DNA of 64,000 bases, from positions 3,842,001 to 3,906,000 of the forward strand of contig NZ_CP032684.1 of the NCBI RefSeq assembly GCF_003627795.1, in the 5' to 3' direction. Position 1 is the stretch's first letter. Each line of letters opens with the position of its first letter. The position numbers and the translations under genes were made by a program. Below are positions 48,176 to 59,596 of the stretch, piece after piece. Under the pieces are notes generated by a model. It worked only from the letters and a program-made list of their open reading frames with translations, had not been told where the DNA came from and ran no database searches. This stretch comes from Rhizobium sp. CCGE531 (GTDB lineage: Bacteria; Pseudomonadota; Alphaproteobacteria; Rhizobiales; Rhizobiaceae).

Positions 48176-48748
48176 ATGGCAAAGAATGAGGGCCAGATCG
48201 TAATCAAGAAATATGCGAATCGCCGCCTATACAATACCGGTACCAGCACCTACGTGACGCTGGACGACCTGGCGGAGATGGTGAAGAAGGGCGAGGAATT
48301 CACTGTCCAGGATGCCAAAAGCGGCGAAGACATTACGCATTCGGTCCTGACGCAAATCATTTTCGAGCAGGAATCAAAGACCGGCAACACGCTACTGCCG
48401 ATTCCCTTCCTCCGGCAGTTGATCGGCTACTACGGCGATCAGATGCAGATGGTCGTGCCGAGCTTCCTCGAGCATTCCATGCGCGCCTTCACGGAGCAGC
48501 AGACGCAGATGCGCGAGCAGATCAATCGCGCCTTCGGCGAAACGCCGCTCGGCAAGAATCTTCAGCTGCCCATGCAGATGGTCGAGGAGCAGGTTCGCCG
48601 CAACACCGAGATGTTCCAGCAGGCCATGCAGATGTTCTCGCCCTTCATGAAGCCGCAGGCGAAAGAGAGCCGCAAGGCCGAAGCCAAGGATATCGACGAG
48701 CTGAAGGAACAGCTCCGCGCCATGCAGAGCAAGCTGGATAGTTTGTAA
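48176..48748 (+). CDS. phaR: Polyhydroxyalkanoate synthesis repressor PhaR (AniA)
   Basis: 190 residues. The N-terminal PHB-accumulation domain (IVIKKYANRRLYNTGTSTYV, LDDLAEMVKKGEEFTVQDA) binds DNA and PHB. A middle helical region (RQLIGYYGDQMQMVVPSFLE) and a coiled-coil end (DIDELKEQLRAMQSKL) follow. It controls phasin and carbon-flow genes and is divergent from phbAB. Confidence 0.96.
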   Translation: MAKNEGQIVIKKYANRRLYNTGTSTYVTLDDLAEMVKKGEEFTVQDAKSGEDITHSVLTQIIFEQESKTGNTLLPIPFLRQLIGYYGDQMQMVVPSFLEHSMRAFTEQQTQMREQINRAFGETPLGKNLQLPMQMVEEQVRRNTEMFQQAMQMFSPFMKPQAKESRKAEAKDIDELKEQLRAMQSKLDSL

Positions 48749-48795
48749 AATAAGACGGCGCAGGAAAATCGCCCGGAGTTCATGGAGAGTTTTTA

Positions 48796-48983
48796 CCCCC
48801 CTCTGTCACTGACGTGACATCTCCCCCACAAGGGGGGAGATCGGTAACGCGCAGCACCTTCTCGCTTCATATCATCAACGCATCTGCTGAAGCTGAGCTA
48901 TGAGTTCACCTCAGAGCGAGCGATACACTCCCAACAATCTCCCCCCTTGTGGGGGAGATGTCCCGAAAGGGACAGAGGGGGTA
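48796..48983. repeat. Long inverted repeat, abundant rhizobial intergenic type
   Basis: Arms start accccctctgtc and end gacagagggggt, each with ctcccccacaagg / ccttgtgggggag parts. The 100-base centre has no ORF. Confidence 0.85.
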
Positions 48984-49040
48984 TCAGAGCTTCGGCACAC
49001 AAACAGGCACCTTTTCACCCACCCCGATCACAAGTCATGA

Positions 49041-49639
49041 CCTCCACCAAAGGTGGAGGTTTGAAACGCTGCGCTTGAACCACTAGAAGTGGTTTTGTTA
49101 GCGCTTAGTAGCTACGATTGAAGAGGTCGGCAAAGTCGGAAGCTTTGTCGGCCTTTTCCTGATTACGGATATATTGTCTGACGACCTGCTCGTTGTAGCC
49201 CGTCGTCGATACGAAATACCCGCGCGCCCAAAAGTGATAACCCTTGTAGCGCCGCTTGCGCGCATATTTGTTGGCAACATAAAGCGCCGTCTTGCCCTTC
49301 AGAAAGCCAACAATATGCGCAACCGAATATTTCGGCGGGATCGATATCAGCATATGCACATGGTCGGGCATCAAATGACCCTCTTCGATCTGGCAGCCTT
49401 TCTGCTGTGCCAGCCGACGTAAGAGTTCTCCCAACTCACGCCGCACGTCCCCGTAAAGTCTTTTCGTTCGGTATTTGCTGCCAAAAACAACGTGATACTT
49501 GCAGTCCCACGTCGCATGCGAGAGCGTTTGCTCATCCATAAAACCTCCTTGTTCGAAGTCTGGGCCACGCCAGCGGTTCAAGCAGGAGGTCTCTCAACTA
49601 CCGTGTAGAACGCGTCCAGTCCTCCACCGTAGGTGGAGG
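49041..49639 (-). mobile_element. IS200/IS605-family insertion sequence (IS200 type)
   Basis: One transposase gene flanked by near-identical hairpins: cctccaccaaaggtggagg (49041-49059) and cctccaccgtaggtggagg (49621-49639). There is no tnpB. A further hairpin, ccactagaagtgg, lies just past the transposase stop. Subterminal hairpins and no inverted terminal repeats are typical for single-strand transposition. Confidence 0.85.
49105..49539 (-). CDS. tnpA: IS200-type transposase TnpA (Y1 HUH nuclease)
   Basis: 144 residues. HUH motif His60-x-His62 (MPDHVHMLISIPP) and catalytic Tyr123 (VVRQYIRNQE). ATG 49539 follows aaggagg. The frame is intact, so the element may be mobile. Confidence 0.93.
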   Translation of the reverse strand: MDEQTLSHATWDCKYHVVFGSKYRTKRLYGDVRRELGELLRRLAQQKGCQIEEGHLMPDHVHMLISIPPKYSVAHIVGFLKGKTALYVANKYARKRRYKGYHFWARGYFVSTTGYNEQVVRQYIRNQEKADKASDFADLFNRSY

Positions 49640-49658
49640 TTTACTTTGATTACAACGA

Positions 49659-49686
49659 AAAAAGGCCGGCGAACCGCCAGCCTTTT
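49659..49686 (-). terminator. Intrinsic terminator of rpmF
   Basis: On the minus strand: aaaggctggcgg, loop, ccgccggccttttttc-like stem with a T-tract, 29 bases after the rpmF stop. Confidence 0.8.
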
Positions 49687-49714
49687 CATTCATGCCATCA
49701 AGGCAGCGCTGAAA

Positions 49715-49900
49715 TTATGCGCTTTCCTTCGGCGTCAGAACCTGGCGACCACGATACATGCCGGTCTTCAGGTCGATATGGTGCGGGCGACGCAGTTCGC
49801 CGGAGTTCTTGTCTTCAACATAGGTCGAAGCCTTCAGCGCATCAGCCGAACGGCGCATACCGCGCTTGGACGGGCTCGTTTTTCTCTTCGGTACAGCCAT
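49715..49900 (-). CDS. rpmF: 50S ribosomal protein L32
   Basis: 61 residues starting [20 protein letters not shown]. It lacks the zinc cysteines of the C+ form ([18 protein letters not shown]), so it is the zinc-free type. Monocistronic with its own terminator; the IS200 element sits just beyond it. Confidence 0.97.
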   Translation of the reverse strand: MAVPKRKTSPSKRGMRRSADALKASTYVEDKNSGELRRPHHIDLKTGMYRGRQVLTPKESA

Positions 49901-50079
49901 TCTCGTTACTCCATGTGCGGACGAAACATATCCACGGCCAGCAAGGCGGCCGAAACAGACATGCATCAATTTCGGAAATTGGCCGGGCTTATACATGGCT
50001 TGTCGGGCTTTGACCAGACCCTTCCGGCATTTTTTGCCCGTCGCGCTTGATTCGTAGATATCGACGCCGAATCAAGCGA

Positions 50080-50727
50080 TCAGGCCTCGTCCTCCGGCAC
50101 GATCCACGTTTCCTTCAGCGCCGCTTCCTCCCATTTCTTCCAGGCAGGCAGGGCTTTCATGACAGCCATATAGTCCTTCGTATCGGCGGAGACGGCAATG
50201 TCATACCGTTCCAGGCGGCTGACGACCGGAGCGAACATGGCATCGGCTCCCGAGAACGCCCCGAACAGGAAGGGACCGCCGGAGCGGGAACGCGCCTCGC
50301 GCCAGATGGCTTCGATGCGCGCCACATCTTCCATCACCCCTTCCGGCAGGCTAAGCGGGCTCACGGGGCGGCGCATGTGCATCGGGCAGGCATTACGCAA
50401 GGCGCTGAAGCCAGAAAGCATCTCCATGCTATAGGATCGCGCCAGCGCGCGGGCCTGCCGATCCTCAGGCAAAAGACCTGCATCGGGGAAAAGCTCGGCC
50501 ACATACTCGATGATGGCAAGCGACTCCCACACCTTGAAGCCGCCATGCACCAGCATCGGCACCTTGCCTGTCGGCGAAACCTCGCGAATGTTTGGATTGC
50601 CCGCCGGAAAATCGAAGGGGATCAGCACCTCCTCGAAAGCTATGCCGCAGCCTTCGAGCGCAATCCACGGCCGAAACGACCAGGAGGAATAGTTCTTGTT
50701 GCCGATATAGAGGGTCAGCTTGCTCAC
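50080..50727 (-). CDS. Glutathione S-transferase family protein
   Basis: 215 residues. The N-terminal thioredoxin fold (LTLYIGNKNYSSWSFRPWIA) has the Ser-rich active-site loop and the glutathione-binding cis-Pro segment GKVPMLVHGG with WESLAIIEYVAE. The C-terminal domain is all-helical. The substrate is unknown; detoxification is likely. Confidence 0.9.
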   Translation of the reverse strand: MSKLTLYIGNKNYSSWSFRPWIALEGCGIAFEEVLIPFDFPAGNPNIREVSPTGKVPMLVHGGFKVWESLAIIEYVAELFPDAGLLPEDRQARALARSYSMEMLSGFSALRNACPMHMRRPVSPLSLPEGVMEDVARIEAIWREARSRSGGPFLFGAFSGADAMFAPVVSRLERYDIAVSADTKDYMAVMKALPAWKKWEEAALKETWIVPEDEA

Positions 50728-50902
50728 GATCTTGTTCCCTTTTTAGCATCGGAACTCGAAGGGGAAGAGTTCCTCGAAATGGTTCATATCCTCGAACGCG
50801 CGGAGGGCCGACGGTCCGATCGTCGGTGGCAGGTCATCCGCCCATATGTCACGGCCAAGAATGCCAGATGACAACAAGCCGATCGAACGACAAGTTCTGA
50901 TC

Positions 50903-51727
50903 TCACTCATAAAGGCATTTGATGTATGCGTCGGCATTCCTCGCGCGGCGCTGGATCAGCGAGGCAAGCTGACCAAGCCCTCGCCCCGGCTTGCTCGCCA
51001 CCCGATCGATCGGATTGGGAAGCGAGACGGCGAGAAGGGCCGCCTGACGTGCCGTGAGCTTGGAGGCCGGCACCTTGAAATGGTAGCGCGCCGCCGCTTC
51101 GATGCCGTATATGCCCGGCCCCCATTCGGCGACGTTAAGATAAATCTCCATCATCCGGCGCTTCGACCACACGGCGGAGGCGGAGACCGCTAAAGGCAAT
51201 TCCATCGTCTTGCGGACGAAGGAGCGGCTGTTCCATAAAAACAGGTTCTTCACCGTCTGCATCGGGATCGTGCTACCGCCGCGTGTGGATTTGCCGCGCA
51301 GCGTTTCCTGGACCAGCACCCGCATCTCGCCCCAATCGACACCGCCGTGGTAACAGAATTGCCCGTCCTCGGAGACCATGACGGATTTCACCAGCACCGG
51401 CGCGATTTTTTCCAACGGCACCCAGCGACGATCGTATCCCTGAAGGGTAGCGGCATCCCCGATCATCAAGGTGGAGACCGGATGGATGAACGGCAGCAGG
51501 TAGAGGAGGATGAGGGGATAGGGCAGGAGGGATATGCCGACCAGGACGAGAACGATGCGCTGCCAGAGCGGCCTTGCCTTGAAGCGCGCAAGCCGCGAGG
51601 ACCGTTGCAGCACTTCGGCTTCCTCCCCATTATCAGTCGATATGTCCAACTGCCTGACGTCCACGATGGCTCCATCCCGAAACACTTTGGGTGCAGCCGG
51701 GAAACGCTCTGCTGTTGCACTCGTCAT
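50903..51727 (-). CDS. mtgA: Monofunctional biosynthetic peptidoglycan transglycosylase
   Basis: 274 residues. One transmembrane helix ([20 protein letters not shown]) and a GT51 domain: catalytic Glu in [17 protein letters not shown], then [17 protein letters not shown] and [20 protein letters not shown]. It polymerises lipid II into glycan strands. ATG 51727 was chosen over an upstream frame that runs into the divergent gene's promoter. Confidence 0.94.
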   Translation of the reverse strand: MTSATAERFPAAPKVFRDGAIVDVRQLDISTDNGEEAEVLQRSSRLARFKARPLWQRIVLVLVGISLLPYPLILLYLLPFIHPVSTLMIGDAATLQGYDRRWVPLEKIAPVLVKSVMVSEDGQFCYHGGVDWGEMRVLVQETLRGKSTRGGSTIPMQTVKNLFLWNSRSFVRKTMELPLAVSASAVWSKRRMMEIYLNVAEWGPGIYGIEAAARYHFKVPASKLTARQAALLAVSLPNPIDRVASKPGRGLGQLASLIQRRARNADAYIKCLYE

Positions 51728-51827
51728 ACCGCCTACACAGAGCGATGACCAGAGTGCGGCGCGTTTCCCCGCTGGGCTGTTGACAATTCTCGTTGCCAGC
51801 AACTGCCTCTCATGCCAAACAGCGGCC

Positions 51828-52742
51828 ATGGACAGCACCGATACCTCATTCGAACAGCGCCTCAGGGACAATGCCGTCAGAACCGAAGCCATGCTGACCC
51901 GGCTTCTCGGCGATGACGGCCTCGACGACGAGATCGTTCGCCCTGTCCGGCTTCTGAGTGCGATGCGTCACGGAGTGCTGAACGGCGGCAAGCGGCTGCG
52001 GCCCTTCCTCGTCATGGAATCCTCAGCGCTTCTCGGCGGCAATGCCGAGGCGGCGCTCAGGGTCGGCGCCGCGCTCGAATGCGTGCACTGCTATTCCCTC
52101 GTCCACGACGATCTGCCCGCCATGGACGACGACGACCTGCGCCGCGGCCAACCGACGGTGCACATCGCCTTCGACTACGCAACGGCGATCCTGGCGGGCG
52201 ACAGCCTGCTGACCTATGCCTTCGACATCATCGCAGCCCCGGAAACGGAGCTGCCGGCCGACCGGAAAATGGCGCTCGTGCTGGCGCTGTCACGCGCAGC
52301 CGGCATCGGCGGCATGGCCGGCGGGCAGGCGCTCGATCTCGCGGCGGAAAAGGAGACGCCGGACGAAGGCGGCATCACCACGCTGCAGGCGATGAAGACG
52401 GGGGCGCTGATCCGCTTTGCCTGCGAGGCCGGCGCCATCATTTCAGGCGCTTCGGCAGATGACCGCAAGCGCCTTCGGACGTTCGGCGAAAAGATCGGCC
52501 TTGCCTTCCAGCTCGCCGACGATCTGCTCGACCTGACAGCCGACGCCGCCACCATGGGCAAGGCAACCGGCAAGGACGCCGCCCGTGGCAAGGGCACGCT
52601 GGTGGGCCTGCGCGGCCAGGAATGGGCCGAAGCGACACTCGCAAGGCTGGTAAGGGAAGCGACCGACCTCCTGTCCGGCTATGGCGACAAGGCAAGCATC
52701 CTGACGGAAACCGCCCGCTTCGTCGCAAACCGCAAGAGCTGA
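51828..52742 (+). CDS. ispA: Farnesyl diphosphate synthase (polyprenyl synthetase)
   Basis: 304 residues. First Asp-rich motif [17 protein letters not shown] (from D94), second FQLADDLLD. Also [10 protein letters not shown] and [10 protein letters not shown]. The chain-length residues before the first motif (HCYSLVHDD) suit C15 or C10 products. It is divergent from mtgA across 100 bases. Isoprenoid gene ispG is nearby. Confidence 0.92.
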   Translation: MDSTDTSFEQRLRDNAVRTEAMLTRLLGDDGLDDEIVRPVRLLSAMRHGVLNGGKRLRPFLVMESSALLGGNAEAALRVGAALECVHCYSLVHDDLPAMDDDDLRRGQPTVHIAFDYATAILAGDSLLTYAFDIIAAPETELPADRKMALVLALSRAAGIGGMAGGQALDLAAEKETPDEGGITTLQAMKTGALIRFACEAGAIISGASADDRKRLRTFGEKIGLAFQLADDLLDLTADAATMGKATGKDAARGKGTLVGLRGQEWAEATLARLVREATDLLSGYGDKASILTETARFVANRKS

Positions 52743-53014
52743 GTTCTGCCTAACCGGGTACGGTGCTGCCTGACGACGGCCAGCCTATCTTCCGCTGCGC
52801 ATCGGCTCATGGGCGCGGAGAAGCCGCTCCAGCCGGGATAGCGACACACACCCGTTCGTCAATGATCATCCATTCAGCGCGGGAATGTCACCATCACAAG
52901 AATCCATGGCGGCGCCCGGTGATTTCCGCTGCATTCTATGACACATTCCCGTGCCGCGTTGGCCCGTAGACGTGGAATTCTTCGCGGCCGGCCAATGCTT
53001 CGGGAATATTCTCC

Positions 53015-53656
53015 ATGCGCGAAATGCTTTCCTATCTGCCGCACATCCTGCCGGCCTATATCGCTTACATCGTTGCCGTCATCAGCCCCGGTCCCGCCAT
53101 CATGGCCATCATCGGCACATCGATGACCCATGGCCGCAAAGCCGGCATGACCCTGGCGCTCGGCATCTTCGGGGGATCGCTGACCTGGGCGACAGCGGCC
53201 GCGGCGGGCCTTGCCACGCTGCTGCAGACCTATGCGATGGCGCTCGAGGTTCTGAAGATCTTCGGCGGCCTCTATCTGCTTTATCTCGCCTACAAGGCAT
53301 TTCGCGCCGTTCGCGCCAACGACGAGTTGCCGACCGCCGCCGAGGGGCCGAAAACGCCCAGCTTCAAATCGCTGATCCTGCGCGGCTACGGCATCCACGT
53401 CACCAATCCGAAGGCCATCTTCGCCTGGCTCGCCATCATCGCGCTCGGCATGCCGCAGGGCGCGCCGGGCTCGGTCGCGATGCTGATCATCGGCGTCTGC
53501 GGCGTGACCGGTTTCGTGGTGTTCATGGGCTATGCGATCCTATTTTCGACGCCGCACGCGCTGAAAATCTATCGCAGTGCCCGGCGCTGGATCGAAGGCG
53601 CCATGGCCGGCTTTTATTGCTTCGCCGGCATCAAGCTGCTGACGAGCAATATATAA
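53015..53656 (+). CDS. LysE/RhtB-family amino acid exporter
   Basis: 213 residues with about six hydrophobic segments. The family start PAYIAYIVAVISPGPAIMAI and the internal GGLYLLYLAYKAFRA and HVTNPKAIFAWLAIIALG are characteristic. It exports amino acids or derivatives; the substrate is not readable. The ATG at 53015 is preceded by only a weak ribosome site. Confidence 0.92.
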   Translation: MREMLSYLPHILPAYIAYIVAVISPGPAIMAIIGTSMTHGRKAGMTLALGIFGGSLTWATAAAAGLATLLQTYAMALEVLKIFGGLYLLYLAYKAFRAVRANDELPTAAEGPKTPSFKSLILRGYGIHVTNPKAIFAWLAIIALGMPQGAPGSVAMLIIGVCGVTGFVVFMGYAILFSTPHALKIYRSARRWIEGAMAGFYCFAGIKLLTSNI

Positions 53657-53674
53657 TCTCTGAACTGCGGCGGA

Positions 53675-54928
<1,254 letters not shown>

Positions 54929-55055
54929 GGAAATCTCTCGCAGGCCTCGAAAATGGGTGTCTTTCAGGTGGATCACGAAATGGTCGTTGTCAACCGCTGC
55001 GGCAATCTCTTTTGATCGGACGGGACCTATCCGCTAGCAAGCAAAAGCGACGAAA

Positions 55056-56255
55056 TTAATGCTCGCTCTCGCCGATACCGTCAGCGTAGCGTGCGAGCGA
55101 CGAGAACGCCAGCACGACGAGCAGCAGCACCGGCAGCGCCATCAGGACTGGCGAGAAGCCGACATGCTCGGCGGCAAAGCCGATGGCCGAAGGCGCTACC
55201 AGCATGCCGGAATAGCCAAGCGTCGTGACGACCGAAATGCCGATACCGGGCTGCAGCCCGGGAATATTGCCGGCCGCGGAAAAGGCGATCGGCACCATGT
55301 TGGAAATGCCGATGCCGCAGAGCGCGAAGCCGAGGATCGCGATCTCGGCATTCGGCGCCAGTGCTGCCGTCAGCATGCCGACGATGGCAAAGACCGTGCA
55401 GACACGCAGCGTGCGCACCGCCCCCAGCCAATCGCGGACGAAATCACCGGCAAAGCGCATGGTTGCCATGGTGGCGGAGAAGGCGGCAAAGCCGAAGCCT
55501 GAAAGTGCCACCGATGCCCCCTTTTCCTGGCCGAGATAGAGCGCGCTCCAGTCGAGCACGGCACCTTCCGGCACCATGCAGAACAGTGCGACGATGCCAA
55601 GGAGCCAGGGCAGCGGGATCATCGGCAGTTTTGCCTTCGGCTTGGCCTCGTCGGGATGCGGCTGATCACCGAAAACCATTGGCCAGGCAACGACCAGGAA
55701 AAGAACGGCAAGAACAGTCGAGGCCTCGGCATGACCGAGAACGCCCAGGCGCGAGATCAGCAACCCGCCGATCGCCGAGCCCAGCAGGCCGCCGAGGCTC
55801 CAGAAGGCATGGCAGGAGGACATGATCGCCCGGCGCATGGATTTTTCGACCGAGACGGCATTGGCATTCATCGCCACGTCCATGGCGCCGATGAAGCCGC
55901 CGAAGAGGAAGAGCGCGACGGCCGCGGTCCAGACGCTCGGCGCCAGCGTGAGCGCCAGGATCATCGGCAGCAGCAGCACCGCAAAGGCCCGCATGACGAC
56001 GCGCGAGCCGCGCACGGCGATCTGCGCGCCGGCAAGCGGCATCATGACGAGCGAGCCGACGCCGAAGACGAGGATCATCAGGCCGAGCTCGAATTTCGTC
56101 AGCTGCAGTCGCTCGGCAAATTCGGGAATTTTCGGCGCCCAGCAGCCAACCATGAAACCGTTCAGCAGGAACATCAACGAGACGGCCGCGCGCGGTTTTG
56201 TGAAGAATCCGCTCCTTTTCGCCTCAAAACCCTCCATCCTCGTCATATCGTCCAT
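55056..56255 (-). CDS. MFS transporter, YbjJ-like
   Basis: 399 residues, about 12 transmembrane segments. The family block GAMDVAMNANAVSVEKSMRR followed by SSCHAFWSLGGLLGSAIGGL is clear. Strong ggaggaa before the ATG. Substrate unknown; relatives are assigned as sugar or efflux carriers without much experimental support. Confidence 0.9.
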   Translation of the reverse strand: MDDMTRMEGFEAKRSGFFTKPRAAVSLMFLLNGFMVGCWAPKIPEFAERLQLTKFELGLMILVFGVGSLVMMPLAGAQIAVRGSRVVMRAFAVLLLPMILALTLAPSVWTAAVALFLFGGFIGAMDVAMNANAVSVEKSMRRAIMSSCHAFWSLGGLLGSAIGGLLISRLGVLGHAEASTVLAVLFLVVAWPMVFGDQPHPDEAKPKAKLPMIPLPWLLGIVALFCMVPEGAVLDWSALYLGQEKGASVALSGFGFAAFSATMATMRFAGDFVRDWLGAVRTLRVCTVFAIVGMLTAALAPNAEIAILGFALCGIGISNMVPIAFSAAGNIPGLQPGIGISVVTTLGYSGMLVAPSAIGFAAEHVGFSPVLMALPVLLLVVLAFSSLARYADGIGESEH

Positions 56256-56487
56256 GAAAATTCCTCCAAATTAGTGGCCGCAGTCTATTTAAATCGATTG
56301 AAATCGCAACAATCGAAAGCAGCTGAAACGGTCACATTTCGTCTCCCTCTGTTAAAGCGGAGGCAAAGATGCCACAACCTCGAATAAATCATTCATAGGT
56401 GCATGGCATCGGCAAAATGTCCTATTGACGCCAAAAAAGTAGGCTCCTATCGATTGAGACCTGAAAGATTCTTCAGCGCGGCCCGCG

Positions 56488-57384
56488 TTGGCCATCCCTT
56501 TGGTGCATCCCGTGAAAAACCCCATCAGCTATGGCATCCTGCTCACGGTGTTTGCCTACATGCTGTTTACCGCCCATGATTCAGCGGTGAAGCTGCTCGT
56601 CGCCTCCATTCCCGTCTGGCAGGTCCTGTTCATCCGAAGCTGCACTATCCTTGCCGGCTGCTTCGTCTTCGAAGGCCCCTCGCTCGTCCGCAAGGTGGCG
56701 CGCTCGCCGATCATCAAGCCGATGATCCTGCGCAGCATCATCATCCTGATCGCCTGGATTTCCTATTATTCGGCGGCGTCCTACCTGCAGCTCGCCGAGG
56801 TGACGACGCTCTATTACGCAGCACCCATCGTCGGCACGATTCTTGCGACCATCGTGCTGCGCGAAAAGGTCACCGTCGCCCGCTGGATGGCGGTCGGCGT
56901 CGGCTTCTGCGGCGTGGTGATCGCCTCCAATCCCGTCGGCCTGTCGATCTCCTGGCCGGTCTACCTGGCGCTGCAGGCCGCCGTCCTCTGGGCGAGCGGC
57001 ATGGTTCTGCTGCGCAAGACCGCGCTGCACGAGAAGAGCCACATCCAGATGGCCGTCTCCAACATCCTGTTCATCATCCTGACCGCCGGCATGGCGATCG
57101 CTCATTGGCACACGCCCACACCGTTCCAGATCGTCCTGCTCGCACTCACCGGCATCATCGCCGGCGCCGGCCAGCTCGCTCTCTTCGAAGGCATGCGCCA
57201 GGCGCCCGTCTCGGTGCTGGCGCCGTTCGAATATACCTCGCTTGTCTGGGCCTTCCTGCTCGGCTACCTGATCTGGGGAGACATCCCCGGCCCCAACACC
57301 TTCATCGGCGCCATCCTGATCCTAAGTGCCGGCTTCATCATCATTATCAGCGAACGGATGAAGCGGCGCGCCGCCGCGGCTTGA
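56488..57384 (+). CDS. DMT-superfamily (EamA) transporter
   Basis: About 298 residues with ten hydrophobic helices in two EamA repeats (first SYYSAASYLQLAEVTTLYYA; second QAPVSVLAPFEYTSLVWAFL). The TTG at 56488 is the longest start; GTGs at 56503 and 56512 are alternatives and no start has a clear ribosome site. Likely a metabolite exporter. Confidence 0.88.
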   Translation: MAIPLVHPVKNPISYGILLTVFAYMLFTAHDSAVKLLVASIPVWQVLFIRSCTILAGCFVFEGPSLVRKVARSPIIKPMILRSIIILIAWISYYSAASYLQLAEVTTLYYAAPIVGTILATIVLREKVTVARWMAVGVGFCGVVIASNPVGLSISWPVYLALQAAVLWASGMVLLRKTALHEKSHIQMAVSNILFIILTAGMAIAHWHTPTPFQIVLLALTGIIAGAGQLALFEGMRQAPVSVLAPFEYTSLVWAFLLGYLIWGDIPGPNTFIGAILILSAGFIIIISERMKRRAAAA

Positions 57385-57426
57385 GCCGGAGCAACGCGTT
57401 TTCCGCAAACGCAAGTCAAGATTGCG

Positions 57427-57468
57427 TGGAGCGGTTCAGCGTTTCACGGAATCTCTGAACCGATCCAT
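57427..57468. repeat. Rhizobial REP-type palindrome after the EamA gene
   Basis: Arms tggagcggttcag/ctgaaccgatcca around cgtttcacggaatct. The same family as the second palindrome after efp (10166-10202). Confidence 0.8.
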
Positions 57469-57498
57469 CTCTTTCTGACCCACGCCGAGGGTTGAATT

Positions 57499-58572
57499 TC
57501 ACTCTGCCACAGCAGCAGTCTGTTCGATGGGTTGCGGCCGCCGCATCAAAAGAGCCTGCATCGGCCGCTCGAAGAACTTGAGAAGCGCCACCGAGATCCC
57601 GATCGTGCAAAGCGTGACCAGCGCCATTATTACCGTCACGAAGGGTAGCGAGAGCTGCTTGCCCAGCAATTTGAGCGGAAGCTGTAGCGTGTAGGGGTGG
57701 ATGAGGTAAAGCGAGTAGGATGCGTCTCCCAAGAGAACCAGAATGGCCCATAATTTCCCGGACGGCACCCGCATAAGCAGGAAGCCCGACACGAGCAGGA
57801 CGGCAAACAGGCTTGAGGCGAAAAGACTGGGGCCGGCGAGTGTCACAATGGAAACGTGAGCCGCGCATGCCAGAAGAACGAGCATGAAGGCCGCGATATT
57901 CGATCCGCTCCTGAAGGCACCGTATGCCGAATATGCTTTATGAAGCATCATGCCGAGAACGAATTCGATCAATATCGGATTTGTATAGAAGCGCCATTCG
58001 ACGGATCCCTCCGGCCAAATCTCATGCAGCGCGACCAGGAAGAGGACGGCCGCGGAGGCGAACCAGGTTGCCCTGGCGCCAAAGATCAGACAGGCGCCAT
58101 AAATTATGTAGAAAAACACCTCGTAACAAAGCGTCCAACCCAGGAAAAGGATCGGCTGCACGGCGCCGCCGCTTTTCTGATAGGGGACGAAAAGAAGAGA
58201 TTTGACGATCGTTTCCACGGTCACGATCGTCGAGTTGAGCAGGCTGGGTTTCACAAGCGCAATCAAGACGACCCCGAATGTCAGCAGCCAGTAGAGCGGA
58301 ACGATTCTGGAAATCCGCTTGCGTGCGAAATAGACAAGTCCGCGCGCCGGATCGGAGGAGTAGCTGATGATGAAGCCGCTGAGAACGAAGAAAACGTCGA
58401 CGCCGGTCGCACCCATGAAGAAATAATTGCGATCGAGATGGTATTCGATCGCAAGGCCGCTTCCGAAATGGAAGAGAACGACTGAAAAGGCGGCCACGAA
58501 CCGGAGAAACTGGAGAGAATCCAATTGTTTCGAGGTTGACCGCCGAATGGAAGGCATCTGCTCGTTAATCAT
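57499..58572 (-). CDS. Acyltransferase family 3 membrane protein (ExoZ-like)
   Basis: 357 residues, about ten transmembrane segments. The family start SLQFLRFVAAFSVVLFHFGS carries the conserved His, with GATGVDVFFVLSGFIISYSS and RKRISRIVPLYWLL next. Such proteins O-acetylate polysaccharides or lipids at the membrane. ATG 58572 overlaps the stop of the upstream esterase gene by eight bases, so the pair is co-translated. Confidence 0.92.
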   Translation of the reverse strand: MINEQMPSIRRSTSKQLDSLQFLRFVAAFSVVLFHFGSGLAIEYHLDRNYFFMGATGVDVFFVLSGFIISYSSDPARGLVYFARKRISRIVPLYWLLTFGVVLIALVKPSLLNSTIVTVETIVKSLLFVPYQKSGGAVQPILFLGWTLCYEVFFYIIYGACLIFGARATWFASAAVLFLVALHEIWPEGSVEWRFYTNPILIEFVLGMMLHKAYSAYGAFRSGSNIAAFMLVLLACAAHVSIVTLAGPSLFASSLFAVLLVSGFLLMRVPSGKLWAILVLLGDASYSLYLIHPYTLQLPLKLLGKQLSLPFVTVIMALVTLCTIGISVALLKFFERPMQALLMRRPQPIEQTAAVAE

Positions 58573-59596
58573 GAGGGCCCCAATCCGCTCTGATAGCTTG
58601 TTCCAACAAGGTTGCCATGGCCGCATTGGTGCTGCGGCTTGGATGCCAATCGCATCCGAAATCCTTCGGTTTGACACGTAAATTCAGATATCGCAGGCGA
58701 GTCTCGCCTTTCGCGGCGCTCGTCCGGACGACGGCCTCGATTGCTTTCTCGGCCACATCGAAGTCCTTCTGCGACATCATCGGACCGAGCGCGGCGTAGA
58801 GATACGCCTTTGGAAACTGATATCTGAGCTTGAAGACAAGCTTGACGTATTCGTCAATAAAATCGCTGGGATTCCTGTTGTCGGAAAAGTCGTTCGTCCC
58901 GAGATTGACGACCACTGCGGAAACACGCTCGTCAGGAAGAGCGGGCGCGCCCTTTCTCAACGGCGTTACACTGTCGATGACATCAGACATGGTTTTCGCG
59001 TTCTTGCCGGCACGCGAAAGGCCGATTCCCGAAACCGCGAGCGTCGTAAGTTCCATCCCGAGGCTGCGCGCCGCGACCGCGGCATATGTCAGGTATTGAT
59101 TTTCAGTTCCGGGGCTGAACTTGCATCCGGGACCGACACCCTCGAGGCCATAGCCCGCGGTAATGGAGTCTCCGATTGCCACCAGCTTTGCGGTCGGTGC
59201 TTCCGCGGGAAGGAACGACCCATCGGTTTCGGCGGAAACGAATATGGTATCGCCAATCCATCCCTCGGTGCGACGCGTCACGCGAACCTCATGGGTGCCT
59301 TGCTGCAAACCATCTGCAAGCGGGTATCGGTGCTGCCCAGCCTGCAGATCAAGCCGCTGGGGAACGCCGTCCAATTCGATCTCCAGGCTATTTTTCCCGG
59401 TATCAGCGAGAGTAACGGAGAGCGACGCGCCGTCGAAACGCAGCGCAAAACCACTGCCGGGCCAGCCGAAAGCCGCATCGCTGGCGGCAACGCGGCCGAT
59501 CCATTTCGACGGCCGATCGATCGTTTCCGCCGCGAAGGTCGGCATGAACGTACATAAACCTAGAAAGAGAGACGCGACCGCGACATCAAACCTCAT
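58565..59596 (-). CDS. Secreted SGNH-type esterase, carbohydrate esterase family 2-like
   Basis: 343 residues. A signal peptide (VAVASLFLGLCTFMPTFAAE) is followed by a jelly-roll of ~110 residues (GFALRFDGASLSVTLADTG) and an SGNH hydrolase domain: KLVAIGDSITAGYGLEG (Ser), VVVNLGTNDFSDNRNPSDF (GxND) and DFGCDWHPS (Asp-x-x-His region). This two-domain layout is that of CE2 acetyl esterases. It is coupled to an O-acyltransferase gene, so it probably removes or remodels acetyl groups on the same polymer. Confidence 0.85.
   Translation of the reverse strand: MRFDVAVASLFLGLCTFMPTFAAETIDRPSKWIGRVAASDAAFGWPGSGFALRFDGASLSVTLADTGKNSLEIELDGVPQRLDLQAGQHRYPLADGLQQGTHEVRVTRRTEGWIGDTIFVSAETDGSFLPAEAPTAKLVAIGDSITAGYGLEGVGPGCKFSPGTENQYLTYAAVAARSLGMELTTLAVSGIGLSRAGKNAKTMSDVIDSVTPLRKGAPALPDERVSAVVVNLGTNDFSDNRNPSDFIDEYVKLVFKLRYQFPKAYLYAALGPMMSQKDFDVAEKAIEAVVRTSAAKGETRLRYLNLRVKPKDFGCDWHPSRSTNAAMATLLEQAIRADWGPHD

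Noticed and set aside
52763..52969. 68-codon ORF between ispA and the LysE gene
   Set aside because: No ribosome site and no family resemblance; the region looks like ordinary intergenic DNA.
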